Assembly: GCA_025359165.1 (NCBI GenBank) | Contig: JANYHG010000182.1 | Coordinates: 1-35,009, forward strand | DNA length: 35,009 bases | Direction of reading: 5' to 3' | Source of the DNA: Hyphomicrobiaceae bacterium | GTDB lineage: Bacteria; Pseudomonadota; Alphaproteobacteria; Rhizobiales; Hyphomicrobiaceae | Shown here: piece by piece, positions 8,785 to 16,341 of the stretch | Layout of the letters: each line of letters starts with the position of its first letter | How positions within the stretch are numbered: position 1 is the stretch's first letter | The notes under the pieces: generated by a model | The model's database searches: none | Seen by the model: the letters and a program-made list of their open reading frames with translations, nothing else | Told to the model about the DNA's origin: nothing | Made by a program: the position numbers and the translations under genes

Positions 8785-9518
8785 GCCAAGCACTCCTGCA
8801 CGTTTCCGGTGTGACGAAACGGTTCGGCGGCTTCACGGCGCTCAACGATGTGTCGCTGCAGCTGGCACCGGGCGAACGGCTCGGATTGATCGGGCCGAAC
8901 GGGTCGGGCAAGAGCACGCTCGTCAATTGCTTGAGTGGTACGCTCGTCAACGACGCCGGCAGTGTCGAGTTCGACGGCCATAAGCTCGACGGTCTGCCGC
9001 CCCACAAACGCGCCTATCTCGGACTTGCGCGCAGCTTTCAATTGCCGCGTCCCTTCGGCTCGATGTCGGTCCGGGACAACATGCGCATACCCCTGATGTA
9101 TACCGCTGCAGTGCGCGCTGGCCATCAGCGCAGCGAAAAGGAAATTCGCGAGCGCACCGACGAACTGTTGCGCATGGTGAGTTTGAGCGACAAGGCGGAC
9201 GCACGTCCCGTCGACCTGACGCAGGTCGATATGCGCAAGCTGGAACTGGCGCGCGCGATGGCGGCTGAGCCGAAGTTGCTGATCGCCGACGAAGCGATGG
9301 CCGGGCTGTCGAACGCCGAGGTCGACGATATCTTGAAGCTGCTGATGACGCTGAATTCCAAGGGCATCAGTATCATCATGATCGAGCACATCATGAAGGC
9401 CGTGATGGCATTTTCGCAGCGTTTGGTGGTGCTCGTCAGCGGCACTAAAATCGCCGATGGCGTGCCGGCCGAGGTCATCCGCAACGATGATGTGGTGAGG
9501 GCGTATCTTGGGCAATAG
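8781..9518 (+). CDS. livG: ABC transporter ATP-binding protein (LivG family)
   Basis: A 245-residue cytoplasmic ATPase. Walker A is GPNGSGKST near residue 36, and Walker B with the catalytic glutamate is LLIADEA. The ABC signature, normally LSGGQ or LSYGQ in this family, reads LTQVDMRKLELARAM, so the glycines and the glutamine are missing. The LivF partner has an intact signature, and I have the impression that LTQV-type signatures occur in some rhizobial homologues. The start at 8781 overlaps the upstream stop codon. The H-loop histidine is in IMIEHIMKAV. The protein should pair with the LivF homologue in a heterodimer. Confidence 0.92.
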   Translation: MSQALLHVSGVTKRFGGFTALNDVSLQLAPGERLGLIGPNGSGKSTLVNCLSGTLVNDAGSVEFDGHKLDGLPPHKRAYLGLARSFQLPRPFGSMSVRDNMRIPLMYTAAVRAGHQRSEKEIRERTDELLRMVSLSDKADARPVDLTQVDMRKLELARAMAAEPKLLIADEAMAGLSNAEVDDILKLLMTLNSKGISIIMIEHIMKAVMAFSQRLVVLVSGTKIADGVPAEVIRNDDVVRAYLGQ

Positions 9519-9644
9519 CTTCGCCGCGCTCGCGTGGATCGCTCGGCGCCCTACCCCTTCCCCGCGTTCCTTAGTTCGCTCGCCTTCGGCGCGACAAGCA
9601 GGGATATCTGACCGTAGGCAACGCGCATTGAGCGGACAGACACG

Positions 9645-10397
9645 ATGAGCCAGACAACAAACGGCGGCGCGAACAGTCTCGTCATCGAAGGCGTCGACGC
9701 CGGCTACGGCTCGGTACGGGCGCTGGAAGACGTGTCGCTGCGCGTCGACACCGGCGAAACGGTGGCGCTGCTCGGCACCAATGGCAACGGCAAAAGCACC
9801 GTGATGAAGTGTATCCTCGGCCTGGTGCGGCCGACCAAGGGTCGCATCGTCGCCACCATCGACGGCGTCGCGCACGATCTGATCGGCAAGACCACCGAGG
9901 CTATTGTCGATCTCGGCATCGCGTTGGTTCCCGAGGGACGGCGGCTGTTCCCAAAACTGACGGTGGAAGAAAATCTGATGCTCGGCGCGTTCCGGCCGAA
10001 AGCGCGCGCTTCGATCAAAACCAATCTCGATTTCTGCTACACGACATTCTCGCGCCTTGCCGAGCGGCGGCAACAGTTGGCCGGCAGTATGAGCGGTGGC
10101 GAACAGCAGATGCTGGCGCTGGGCCGCGCGCTGATGCTGTCGCCGCGCATACTGCTGGTGGACGAGCCGAGTGTGGGGTTGGCACCCATTCTGGTCAGCC
10201 GCACCATCGATGCGATCAAGGAACTGAAGGATCAGTTCAAGTTAACGGTGTTGATGGCCGAACAGAATTTCCACCAGGCCATCCGCATCGCCGATCGGGG
10301 CTACGTCATCGTGCACGGCCACATCGCCTACGAGGGTGCCAGCGCCACCGATCTCAACAACAACGACATCATCCGACAACTGTATCTGGGGACGTGA
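9645..10397 (+). CDS. livF: ABC transporter ATP-binding protein (LivF family)
   Basis: A 250-residue ATPase. Walker A is GTNGNGKST, the signature is SMSGGEQQMLALGRALM, and Walker B is ILLVDEPSVGLAP, all intact. The H-loop region carries MAEQNFHQAI, where glutamine and asparagine stand in the place usually held by histidine; LivF proteins often have EQN at this point. It lies 126 bp after the LivG homologue, a wider gap than between the other genes of the set, with nothing recognisable in it. With the two permeases it makes a complete importer core apart from the periplasmic binding protein. Confidence 0.92.
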   Translation: MSQTTNGGANSLVIEGVDAGYGSVRALEDVSLRVDTGETVALLGTNGNGKSTVMKCILGLVRPTKGRIVATIDGVAHDLIGKTTEAIVDLGIALVPEGRRLFPKLTVEENLMLGAFRPKARASIKTNLDFCYTTFSRLAERRQQLAGSMSGGEQQMLALGRALMLSPRILLVDEPSVGLAPILVSRTIDAIKELKDQFKLTVLMAEQNFHQAIRIADRGYVIVHGHIAYEGASATDLNNNDIIRQLYLGT

Positions 10398-10435
10398 GAG
10401 GCGTTCCGTATTCATCCAGCGCGAGCGATGCGTCG

Positions 10436-10524
10436 GTTGGGTCAAGCGAAGCGCGACCCAACATCACGATCTCCGAGCCAGACCTGTTGGGTCGCGCACG
10501 AGCTTCACTCAACCTACGGAACGA
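10436..10524. repeat. REP-like inverted repeat pair
   Basis: Two related palindromic elements lie between convergent genes. The first (10436-10462) has the 8-bp arms GTTGGGTC and GACCCAAC around an 11-base loop. The second (about 10486-10513, followed by CCTACGG) begins GTTGGGTCGCGC and ends CACTCAAC; its reverse complement resembles the first. This matches the common proteobacterial GTAGGTTG-type extragenic palindromes. The pair could act as a bidirectional terminator or mRNA stabiliser between the ABC operon and the antiporter gene. Confidence 0.65.
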
Positions 10525-10545
10525 CGTGCGAGTGTTCTCGACTGG

Positions 10546-11805
10546 TCACCCATTCACCACTTTGCGCCGCCGCCGAACGGCCCTTCTGGCGGCTCCTATG
10601 TGAGTGAGTGTCTCGAATTTCGCCAGCAGTGGTGAGACGATCGGCATCGTCAACATCGTCGAGCCGACGGCCATCAGTAATAGCGCCGTGAACGTAGCCG
10701 ATGTGATCACGAGCTTGTCGAGCAGGATGTTGGCGAAGATGATCATGATCAGCGCCTTGGTCTGCAGCAGCCAGCCGACGATCGCGGCCTCGCCCGGCTG
10801 CCATCCGAGCACCCGGCCGGCGATGGCGACGCCAGTGAGCTTGCCTGCAACCGACGCGGCGAGCAGCAGGGCTGCGGCCGCGAACACGCCGACACCGCCC
10901 ATGTCCCAACTGGTTCGGAGGCCGGTCGAAAGAAAGAACACGGGCATCACGGTCAACAGGATCGTGCCGCGAAACTGATCCATCTTCTCGATGCGGTACC
11001 ATTTCGCGTCGAGCACCGCACCTGACAGGAATGCGCCGACCATGAAATGCAGACCGGCCCAGTCGGAGGCGAGCCCGCAGCCGACCAGCCAGATCAGTCC
11101 ATAGAGCCAGCGGTCAGCTTCGCTCGCACTGGCGACGCCCCTGCGCGCGATCACTGCCGCAGGGATGAAGCAGACGAAAAAACCGACCTGCCTGATCATA
11201 CGATCCCAATCGAGCAGGATCAGCGCGAGCACGCCCCAGATGGCGACGTCATCGAGACTGGCGTAGCGGAGGACCCGCTGGCCGAGCTTGCTCCGCAATA
11301 TCTGCATGTTCTCCATCAGCAGCACGAGGATCGGCAGCGCCGTGACCGCGCACGCCATGCCGAATCCGAGCACCACCTGCCATCGCGTGCCCCGCGTGCC
11401 GGCCCACCCCGGGAACTTTAGCAACACCAGTGCGGCAACCGATCCGAACAGCAGCGGCACGACCAGCGCAAGTCCTGCGACGATGCCTGTTTCCCGGCGA
11501 TTTTCCCAGGCTTCATGGATGTCCAACTCGACGCCGGCGATCCACACGAACATCATGACAGCCCACCAGGCGACGCCGTTCAACGCCGTGATCACGTCGT
11601 TTGTAAATATAGCTGTGTAGGCGACCGGAAAAGCCGCGCCCAACACACCCGGCCCGAGCAGGATGCCGGTGACAATCTGCACCACCACGAGCGGTGCCCA
11701 GTCGCTACGGCCGAACAGTCGCCAGATGGCGAATGGCACGACGAAGATGATCAGTAACGCCACGAGAAACAGCTCGCTCGTCGTCATCTGCGTCGCGGCC
11801 CCCAC
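10546..11805 (-). CDS. cation:proton antiporter (CPA2 type)
   Basis: A 419-residue inner-membrane protein with about 12 hydrophobic segments and a short basic tail, without a TrkA-N regulatory domain. The paired aspartates in YASLDDVAIW correspond to the ion-binding motif of CPA2-type Na+/H+ and Kef-type exchangers. GILLGPGVLG near residue 48 and HFMVGAFLSGAV in the second half are further family marks. The start at 11805 is GTG with AGGA 4 bases upstream; an ATG at 11787 is the alternative. It lies 30 bp after the UPF0262 gene on the same strand, so it may be read through from hisD. The ion and the role are not determined. Confidence 0.85.
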   Translation of the reverse strand: MGAATQMTTSELFLVALLIIFVVPFAIWRLFGRSDWAPLVVVQIVTGILLGPGVLGAAFPVAYTAIFTNDVITALNGVAWWAVMMFVWIAGVELDIHEAWENRRETGIVAGLALVVPLLFGSVAALVLLKFPGWAGTRGTRWQVVLGFGMACAVTALPILVLLMENMQILRSKLGQRVLRYASLDDVAIWGVLALILLDWDRMIRQVGFFVCFIPAAVIARRGVASASEADRWLYGLIWLVGCGLASDWAGLHFMVGAFLSGAVLDAKWYRIEKMDQFRGTILLTVMPVFFLSTGLRTSWDMGGVGVFAAAALLLAASVAGKLTGVAIAGRVLGWQPGEAAIVGWLLQTKALIMIIFANILLDKLVITSATFTALLLMAVGSTMLTMPIVSPLLAKFETLTHIGAARRAVRRRRKVVNG

Positions 11806-11835
11806 CCGATCCTGCCAGTTATGAATATCCGCTCG

Positions 11836-12360
11836 TCACCCGCGCCAATGCAGCGCGCAAACGAGTGTGAACAGGCGGCGCGCTGTGGTGACGTCGAGCG
11901 TAATGTTGCCGGCGAGCCGATCGGTGAGAGCGGTCGCGCCTTCGTCGTGCAGTTTGCGACGGCCGACGTCGATCTGCTGGATGCGCGATGGTGGCGCCGA
12001 GCGAATGGCGTCGAAGTACGTTTCGCAGACGAGAAAATAATCCTTGATGACGCGCCGCAGCGGCAGCATCGCAACGGCGACGACGATCGGATCTGGACTG
12101 CCCTCCGAAGGCGCAGCGGGCGTAACGGAGAAGACGAGTTTGTCTTCAGCCACGCCGAGCACGAGGCCGTAGGGTCCGTCGTCACGGCCGGCAAGTTCGA
12201 AGTGGTTGGCTTCTAGGATGTCGTAGATGGCGACTTCACGCTCGTGCTCGATATTGGCATTGCCGCGTTTGACCGAGCCTGGATCGAGCGACAGCGCGCT
12301 GAGGCGATGGCGTGAACCGGGCAGGGACGCGGTATCGTCGGGGCGGGTTGGATTGCTCAC
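11836..12360 (-). CDS. UPF0262 family protein
   Basis: A 174-residue soluble protein of the UPF0262 family. Family features are RLSALSLDP near the N-terminus, the central HEREVAIYDILEANHF, and PLRRVIKDYFLVCETYFDAIR in the middle. It starts 10 bp after the hisD stop, apparently with GTG at 12360, so translation is probably coupled to hisD. This hisD-UPF0262 order is widespread in alphaproteobacteria. The molecular function is unknown. Confidence 0.92.
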   Translation of the reverse strand: MSNPTRPDDTASLPGSRHRLSALSLDPGSVKRGNANIEHEREVAIYDILEANHFELAGRDDGPYGLVLGVAEDKLVFSVTPAAPSEGSPDPIVVAVAMLPLRRVIKDYFLVCETYFDAIRSAPPSRIQQIDVGRRKLHDEGATALTDRLAGNITLDVTTARRLFTLVCALHWRG

Positions 12361-12370
12361 GATGGATGGC

Positions 12371-13669
12371 TCACGTTGATGTTTTAAGGCGGATGCTGAC
12401 GGAGCGGCGGTGACCTTCGAGACCTTCGGCGCGAGCGAGCGTCATGGCGGCAGGGCCGAGCGCCGCCAGCGCCGACGGCGTCAGCCTGAGCAGCGACGTG
12501 CGCTTCATGAAGTCGAGCACGCCGAGGCCCGACGAGAACCGCGCCGAACGCGCCGTCGGCAACACGTGGTTGGAACCCGAAACGTAGTCGCCGATGACTT
12601 CGGGCGTATGGCGGCCGAGGAAAATCGCGCCCGCATTGCGGATTTTGGCGGCGAGTGCGTCGGGGTCAGCGGTGGCGATTTCAAGGTGTTCTGCGGCAAG
12701 GCGATCGGCGAGCGCGGGCGCTTCGTCCAACGTACGCACGACGATGACCGCGCCGAAATTGGCCCAGCTTGCAGCCGCGATGTTGCCCCGCGGCAGCACG
12801 CTCAACTGGGTCACGACGGCAGCTTTGACCGCTGCTGCGAAAGCTGCGTCGTCGGTGACCAGGATCGATTGCGCGCTGGCATCGTGTTCGGCCTGCGCCA
12901 GCAGATCGGCGGCGATCCAGGCGGGATCGTTGTCGGCGTCGGCGATGACGAGAACTTCTGACGGGCCGGCGATGCTATCGATGCCGACGGTGCCGTAGAC
13001 CTGCCGCTTGGCGGCGGCGACGTAGGCATTTCCGGGGCCGACGATCTTGACGACGGATGCGACCGTGCGGGTGCCGAAGGCCAGCGCCGCGATCGCCTGC
13101 GCGCCGCCGATGCGATAGATCTCGTCGACGCCGGCGATGTGAGCTGCCGCCAGCACCAGCGGATTGAGCGCGCCGCCGGGACACGGCACCACCATGGCGA
13201 CACGCGGCACACCGGCGACCTTGGCGGGCACCGCGTTCATCAGCACGGAGCTGGGATAGCTGGCGAGCCCGCCGGGCACGTAAAGACCAACCGACTCGAC
13301 CGCCGTCCAACGACTGCCCAGTTCGGTGCCGGTGCTGTCGGTATAGCTGTCGTCACGTGGCAGCTGGCGCTGGTGATGAACGCGGATTCGGTCGGCGGCA
13401 AACTGCAGCGCGGCGATCGTGGCCGGGTCACAGGCGGCAGCCGCCCCCGCGATCTCTGCAGGCGCGATGCGTAGACCCGCGCGCGCCACATCGAAGCCGT
13501 CGAACTTCTGCGTCAGATCGATAAGCGCTTGATCGCCGCGTGCACGCACGTCGGCAATGATGGCGCGCGCGGACTGGTCGACATCCTCGGAGGCTTCGCG
13601 CTTGCCGGACAGGAACTGCGTGAACCGTGCTTCGAAATCTGCCGAACGTGTATCGAGGTCCAACGCCAT
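12371..13669 (-). CDS. hisD: histidinol dehydrogenase
   Basis: A 432-residue enzyme of normal length. It catalyses the last two steps of histidine synthesis, L-histidinol to L-histidine with two NAD+. Zinc ligands are recognisable in LLAQAEHDASAQ (Gln and His) and EGLEGH at the C-terminus (His). The catalytic Glu-His pair is in LAAEHLEI, and GSNHVLPT is a further family motif. The ATG at 13669 begins the usual N-terminus. UPF0262 and the antiporter gene follow on the same strand. In many alphaproteobacteria the gene just upstream is DUF2948; here that gene lies 2.7 kb away, beyond the bad genes. Confidence 0.97.
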   Translation of the reverse strand: MALDLDTRSADFEARFTQFLSGKREASEDVDQSARAIIADVRARGDQALIDLTQKFDGFDVARAGLRIAPAEIAGAAAACDPATIAALQFAADRIRVHHQRQLPRDDSYTDSTGTELGSRWTAVESVGLYVPGGLASYPSSVLMNAVPAKVAGVPRVAMVVPCPGGALNPLVLAAAHIAGVDEIYRIGGAQAIAALAFGTRTVASVVKIVGPGNAYVAAAKRQVYGTVGIDSIAGPSEVLVIADADNDPAWIAADLLAQAEHDASAQSILVTDDAAFAAAVKAAVVTQLSVLPRGNIAAASWANFGAVIVVRTLDEAPALADRLAAEHLEIATADPDALAAKIRNAGAIFLGRHTPEVIGDYVSGSNHVLPTARSARFSSGLGVLDFMKRTSLLRLTPSALAALGPAAMTLARAEGLEGHRRSVSIRLKTST

Positions 13670-13815
13670 TGGGGTCCGTTTTGTGTTGCGCTGCGAAGTG
13701 GAACTTGTAGCGACTCACAACGAAGGTGTCACGGTGGCGTCTTGGTCGCGGTGGGGAGCTGCTCGATCGAGACCAGTGAGAGCAAGCGATCAATGCAGGT
13801 CGGCTTTTCGCGCGC

Positions 13816-13855
13816 CATGTAACTGCATGTAACTACATGTGCCTACATGTAACGA
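13816..13855. repeat. four tandem 10-bp repeats (CATGTAACTN)
   Basis: Four consecutive 10-mers begin CATGT: CATGTAACTG, CATGTAACTA, CATGTGCCTA and CATGTAACGA. The period is close to one helical turn, so a bound protein would see the same face four times. The array lies about 150 bp upstream of hisD and just past the end of badI. It could be a regulatory iteron or a slippage product. No coding frame explains it. Confidence 0.65.
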
Positions 13856-13942
13856 TGCGCCCCACCGGGACGCGCCGCCCAGTTTCCTGTATTGATCGTA
13901 GTGCATCTCAATGCCTGGGGTCCATAGCGGCACCCCAAAAGG

Positions 13943-14725
13943 CTACTTCGCGAATTTGCGGAAGTTCGGTTTGCGCTTTTCCTTCAGCGCATTCACGCCT
14001 TCACGCGACTCGTCGGTGTCATAATAGAGCTTCAGTGCATACATTCCCATGCCAGCGATGCCGGCCTGATGCGCGGTATCCATGTTGAACGAGCGCTTGG
14101 CGATAGCGATGGCGGTCGGGCTGCGCTCGCAGAGCTCCTCGCCCCATTTCTGCACTTCGGCGTCGAGCTGATCGTGCGGCACGCAGACGTTGGCGAGCCC
14201 CATGGCGACAGCCTCGGCACCCGAGTAGCGGCGGCACATGTACCAAATCTCGCGGGCCTTCTTCTCGCCGACCTGACGGGCCAGAAATGCCGTGCCGTAG
14301 CCTGGATCAACCGACCCCATCTTCGGACCGACCTGGCCGAAGATCGCCTTGTCGGAGCAGATCGTCAGATCGCATATGGTGGCGAGCACGTTGCCGCCGC
14401 CGATCGCAAAACCCTGCACACGGGCGATGACCGGCTTGGGCACGTCTCGGATCACGGTGTGGAGTTCTTCCATGGGCAATCCGATCGTGCCGCGGCCATC
14501 GTAGTTGCCGTCGTGCGCCGACTGATCGCCACCGGTGCAAAATGCGCGGTCGCCAGCGCCCGCCAACACGATGGCGCCTACTGCCTTGTCGTATCCGGCT
14601 TTGTTAAAGGCGCGAATGAGTTCGTCGCATGTGGTGCCACGAAACGCATTCATCTTGTCGGCGCGATTGATCGTGATCCAGGCAACGCCATTGCGCACGT
14701 CGTAGAGGATGTCCTTGAAGTCCAT
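13943..14725 (-). CDS. badI: 2-ketocyclohexanecarboxyl-CoA hydrolase
   Basis: A 260-residue crotonase-fold enzyme, the same length as R. palustris BadI and near-identical to my recall of it over long stretches (for example DRAFCTGGDQS, DVPKPVIARVQGFAIGGGN and CDLTICSDKAIFGQVGPKMG). It hydrolytically opens the ring of 2-ketocyclohexane-1-carboxyl-CoA to pimeloyl-CoA, a reverse Dieckmann reaction, in the cytoplasm. Ser138 and Asp140 (MGSVDPGYG) and Tyr235 (KLYYDTDE), residues implicated in catalysis in the family, are present at those exact numbers. It follows badH on the same strand after 152 bp that hold a 26-bp tandem repeat. It is probably controlled by BadR. The downstream aliA, aliB and badK of R. 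palustris are absent here. Confidence 0.95.
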   Translation of the reverse strand: MDFKDILYDVRNGVAWITINRADKMNAFRGTTCDELIRAFNKAGYDKAVGAIVLAGAGDRAFCTGGDQSAHDGNYDGRGTIGLPMEELHTVIRDVPKPVIARVQGFAIGGGNVLATICDLTICSDKAIFGQVGPKMGSVDPGYGTAFLARQVGEKKAREIWYMCRRYSGAEAVAMGLANVCVPHDQLDAEVQKWGEELCERSPTAIAIAKRSFNMDTAHQAGIAGMGMYALKLYYDTDESREGVNALKEKRKPNFRKFAK

Positions 14726-14771
14726 CTGTCGCTCTCCTTGTAACTTTGTCGCCGACTCCGCAGCCTCTGTG

Positions 14772-14858
14772 TCCGCGACTTTATGAGTATCGCCGGGTCC
14801 GCGACTTTATACATGTCGCCGGGCCCGCGACTTTCTGAGTGTCGCCGAATCCGCGACG
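14772..14858. repeat. 26-bp tandem repeat between badH and badI
   Basis: Three consecutive 26-bp units (14772-14797, 14798-14823, 14824-14849) and a 9-bp partial fourth copy. Each begins YCCGCGACTTT and ends GTCGCCGRR or a close variant. Units 1 and 2 differ mainly in the middle (ATGAGTA against ATACATG). There are no spacers between units, so it is not CRISPR. The array lies inside the probable badHI transcript, between the badH start-distal end and the badI ribosome-binding site. Confidence 0.75.
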
Positions 14859-14877
14859 TGTCGCTCGTCGTTTGCAA

Positions 14878-15645
14878 TCAACCGGCCATGGTCAGGCCAC
14901 CGGACACGCTCAGCACTTGCCCGGTGATGTAGGCAGCGTCGTCGCTGGCGAAGAACAGAATGGCGCCCGGAAGGTCGTCGGGCTGGGCGATGCGGCCGAG
15001 CGGGATGGCGCGGCGGAACGCCTCCTCGAGCTTAACCGGGTCGCCGGCGCCTTCTTTATAGTCGGCAAACAGCGCCGTTTCGGTTGGGCCGGGGCAGACC
15101 ACATTGACGGTGATGCCATGGCGGGCGTGCTCACGCGCGATGGTCTTCGAAAATGCAACCAAGCCGCCTTTGCAGGCCGCATAGACGGCTTCGCCGGACG
15201 AGCCGACGCGCGCAGCGTCCGAGGCGATGTTGATGATGCGTCCAGTTTTGCGCGCGACCATGCCAGGAAGTACCGCGTGATGCATGTGGAGCGCGCCCGT
15301 CAAATTGATCGCGATCAAGCGTTCCCAATCGACCGGTTGCGTCTTGGTGAACGGCTTGAAAATGTCCCAACCCGCATTGTTGACGAGAACGTCGATTGGG
15401 CCAAAACGGGCGAGGACGTCTGAAACGCCTTTGTCCACATCCTCACGGCGGGTGATGTCGCAGGCGATAGCCAAGGCAGTTCCGCCTGCGGCTTCGATCG
15501 CCTTGGCGGTGACGTGCGCTGCTTCAAGATTGCGATCGAGAACGGCGACCTTCGCGCCAGCATCACCAAAGCGCCGGCAGGTAGCACCACCAATGCCGCC
15601 GCCGCCGCCGGTGATCACAATCGTCTTTGACTGGAGACCGCGCAT
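14878..15645 (-). CDS. badH: 2-hydroxycyclohexanecarboxyl-CoA dehydrogenase
   Basis: A 255-residue short-chain dehydrogenase. The nucleotide-binding motif is TGGGGGIGG near residue 12, followed by NNAGWDIFKPFTKT. The catalytic serine is in NIASDAARVGSS, and the Tyr-x-x-x-Lys pair is YAACK. NVVCPGPTETALFADYKEGA and the C-terminal GQVLSVSGGLTMAG match recalled BadH of R. palustris. It oxidises 2-hydroxycyclohexane-1-carboxyl-CoA to the 2-keto form with NAD+, giving the substrate of BadI. The ATG at 15645 has AGGAG 8 bases upstream; an in-frame start at 15699 would lie inside the promoter and is rejected. It is divergent from badR. Confidence 0.95.
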   Translation of the reverse strand: MRGLQSKTIVITGGGGGIGGATCRRFGDAGAKVAVLDRNLEAAHVTAKAIEAAGGTALAIACDITRREDVDKGVSDVLARFGPIDVLVNNAGWDIFKPFTKTQPVDWERLIAINLTGALHMHHAVLPGMVARKTGRIINIASDAARVGSSGEAVYAACKGGLVAFSKTIAREHARHGITVNVVCPGPTETALFADYKEGAGDPVKLEEAFRRAIPLGRIAQPDDLPGAILFFASDDAAYITGQVLSVSGGLTMAG

Positions 15646-15690
15646 CCGAGCTACTCCTGAGCGATGCCGAATTTCCGGCTGGCCTTTAAG

Positions 15691-15727
15691 ATGTATCATA
15701 TATATGCTGCATTAAATGAAACGTCAA
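15691..15727 (-). promoter_or_regulatory. badH promoter with overlapping candidate BadR operator
   Basis: On the minus strand, TTGACG (complement of 15722-15727) and TATATA (complement of 15699-15704) are separated by 17 bp, a good sigma-70-type pair, about 54 bp upstream of badH. A 22-bp palindrome at 15691-15712, with half-site ATGNNNCATAT repeated in inverted form, covers the -10 box. In R. palustris, BadR represses by binding near the badH transcription start and is released by 2-ketocyclohexanecarboxyl-CoA. Assignment of this palindrome to BadR is inference. Confidence 0.65.
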
Positions 15728-15745
15728 TTAGCTGATGGAAATATT

Positions 15746-16228
15746 ATGACCATAGCGAAGCTAGCAGAACCCGACCGTCTAGCGGACCGTGGCGATATCG
15801 CCAACAGGTTGTTTTTTAGGCTTTATCAAGCCTCTAATCTCATGCACAAGGAGGGAACAAGTGCTGTCAGTGGCTTCGGAACGACCACTCAGCAATGGGC
15901 TGTGCTCGGCGCTCTCTCCAGATCGCAGGCGGCAGAACGTGGGTTATCCGTCAAAGATCTGATGGAATATCTGATGGTGAGCCGGCAGAGTCTGACCGCG
16001 ATTTTGGATCGGCTGGAGGCGGCGGGATTGGTCGATCGAACACGAATTGCAGGCGATGGCCGTCTGCGCCACGTCCGCCTGACGGATCGGGGCATCAAGA
16101 CATGGGCTGACATGCGGCCCAGCATTCGGGGATTTTATGAGGCGGCTCTCGCTGAGTTCTCCGTTGAGGAAAGCTATCTGCTGATGCGCCTGCTCGATCG
16201 GCTCACTGCGGGACTTGCCAAGCTATAG
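15746..16228 (+). CDS. badR: MarR family transcriptional regulator BadR
   Basis: A 160-residue winged-helix regulator. The helix-turn-helix spans about residues 63-96 (LSVKDLMEYLMVSRQSLTAILDRLEAAG), followed by the wing DGRLRHVRLT. Helices at both ends should form the MarR dimer interface. Its position, divergent from badHI, and the segment ATTQQWAVLGALSR-like TTTQQWAVLGALSR agree with BadR. In R. palustris this protein represses the cyclohexanecarboxylate operon, and 2-ketocyclohexanecarboxyl-CoA relieves repression. The start is uncertain. The ATG at 15746 has GGAA 6-7 bases upstream and leaves the operator outside the gene; an ATG at 15716 would add 10 residues and begin only 3 bp after the palindrome. 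Confidence 0.88.
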   Translation: MTIAKLAEPDRLADRGDIANRLFFRLYQASNLMHKEGTSAVSGFGTTTQQWAVLGALSRSQAAERGLSVKDLMEYLMVSRQSLTAILDRLEAAGLVDRTRIAGDGRLRHVRLTDRGIKTWADMRPSIRGFYEAALAEFSVEESYLLMRLLDRLTAGLAKL

Positions 16229-16341
16229 GATCCCAATTGCGACCTTCGGCAACTCGCCGTGGGCGGGGACCAGCCGCTTCCGATCAAGTCGACTGACCGC
16301 GTTCGAACGCAAATGAGACGCGCGCCGCAGCCCACCCGTCG

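Noticed and set aside
8745-10073. 442-residue minus-strand frame across the LivG and LivF homologues
   Set aside because: Typical antisense shadow of GC-rich coding DNA; both plus-strand ATPases have intact motifs.
14772-14858. CRISPR array
   Set aside because: Units are contiguous with no spacers and no cas genes; the same holds for the other tandem repeats in the window.
15646-15699. N-terminal extension of badH to 15699
   Set aside because: The AGGAG before the ATG at 15645 and the promoter position favour the shorter start.
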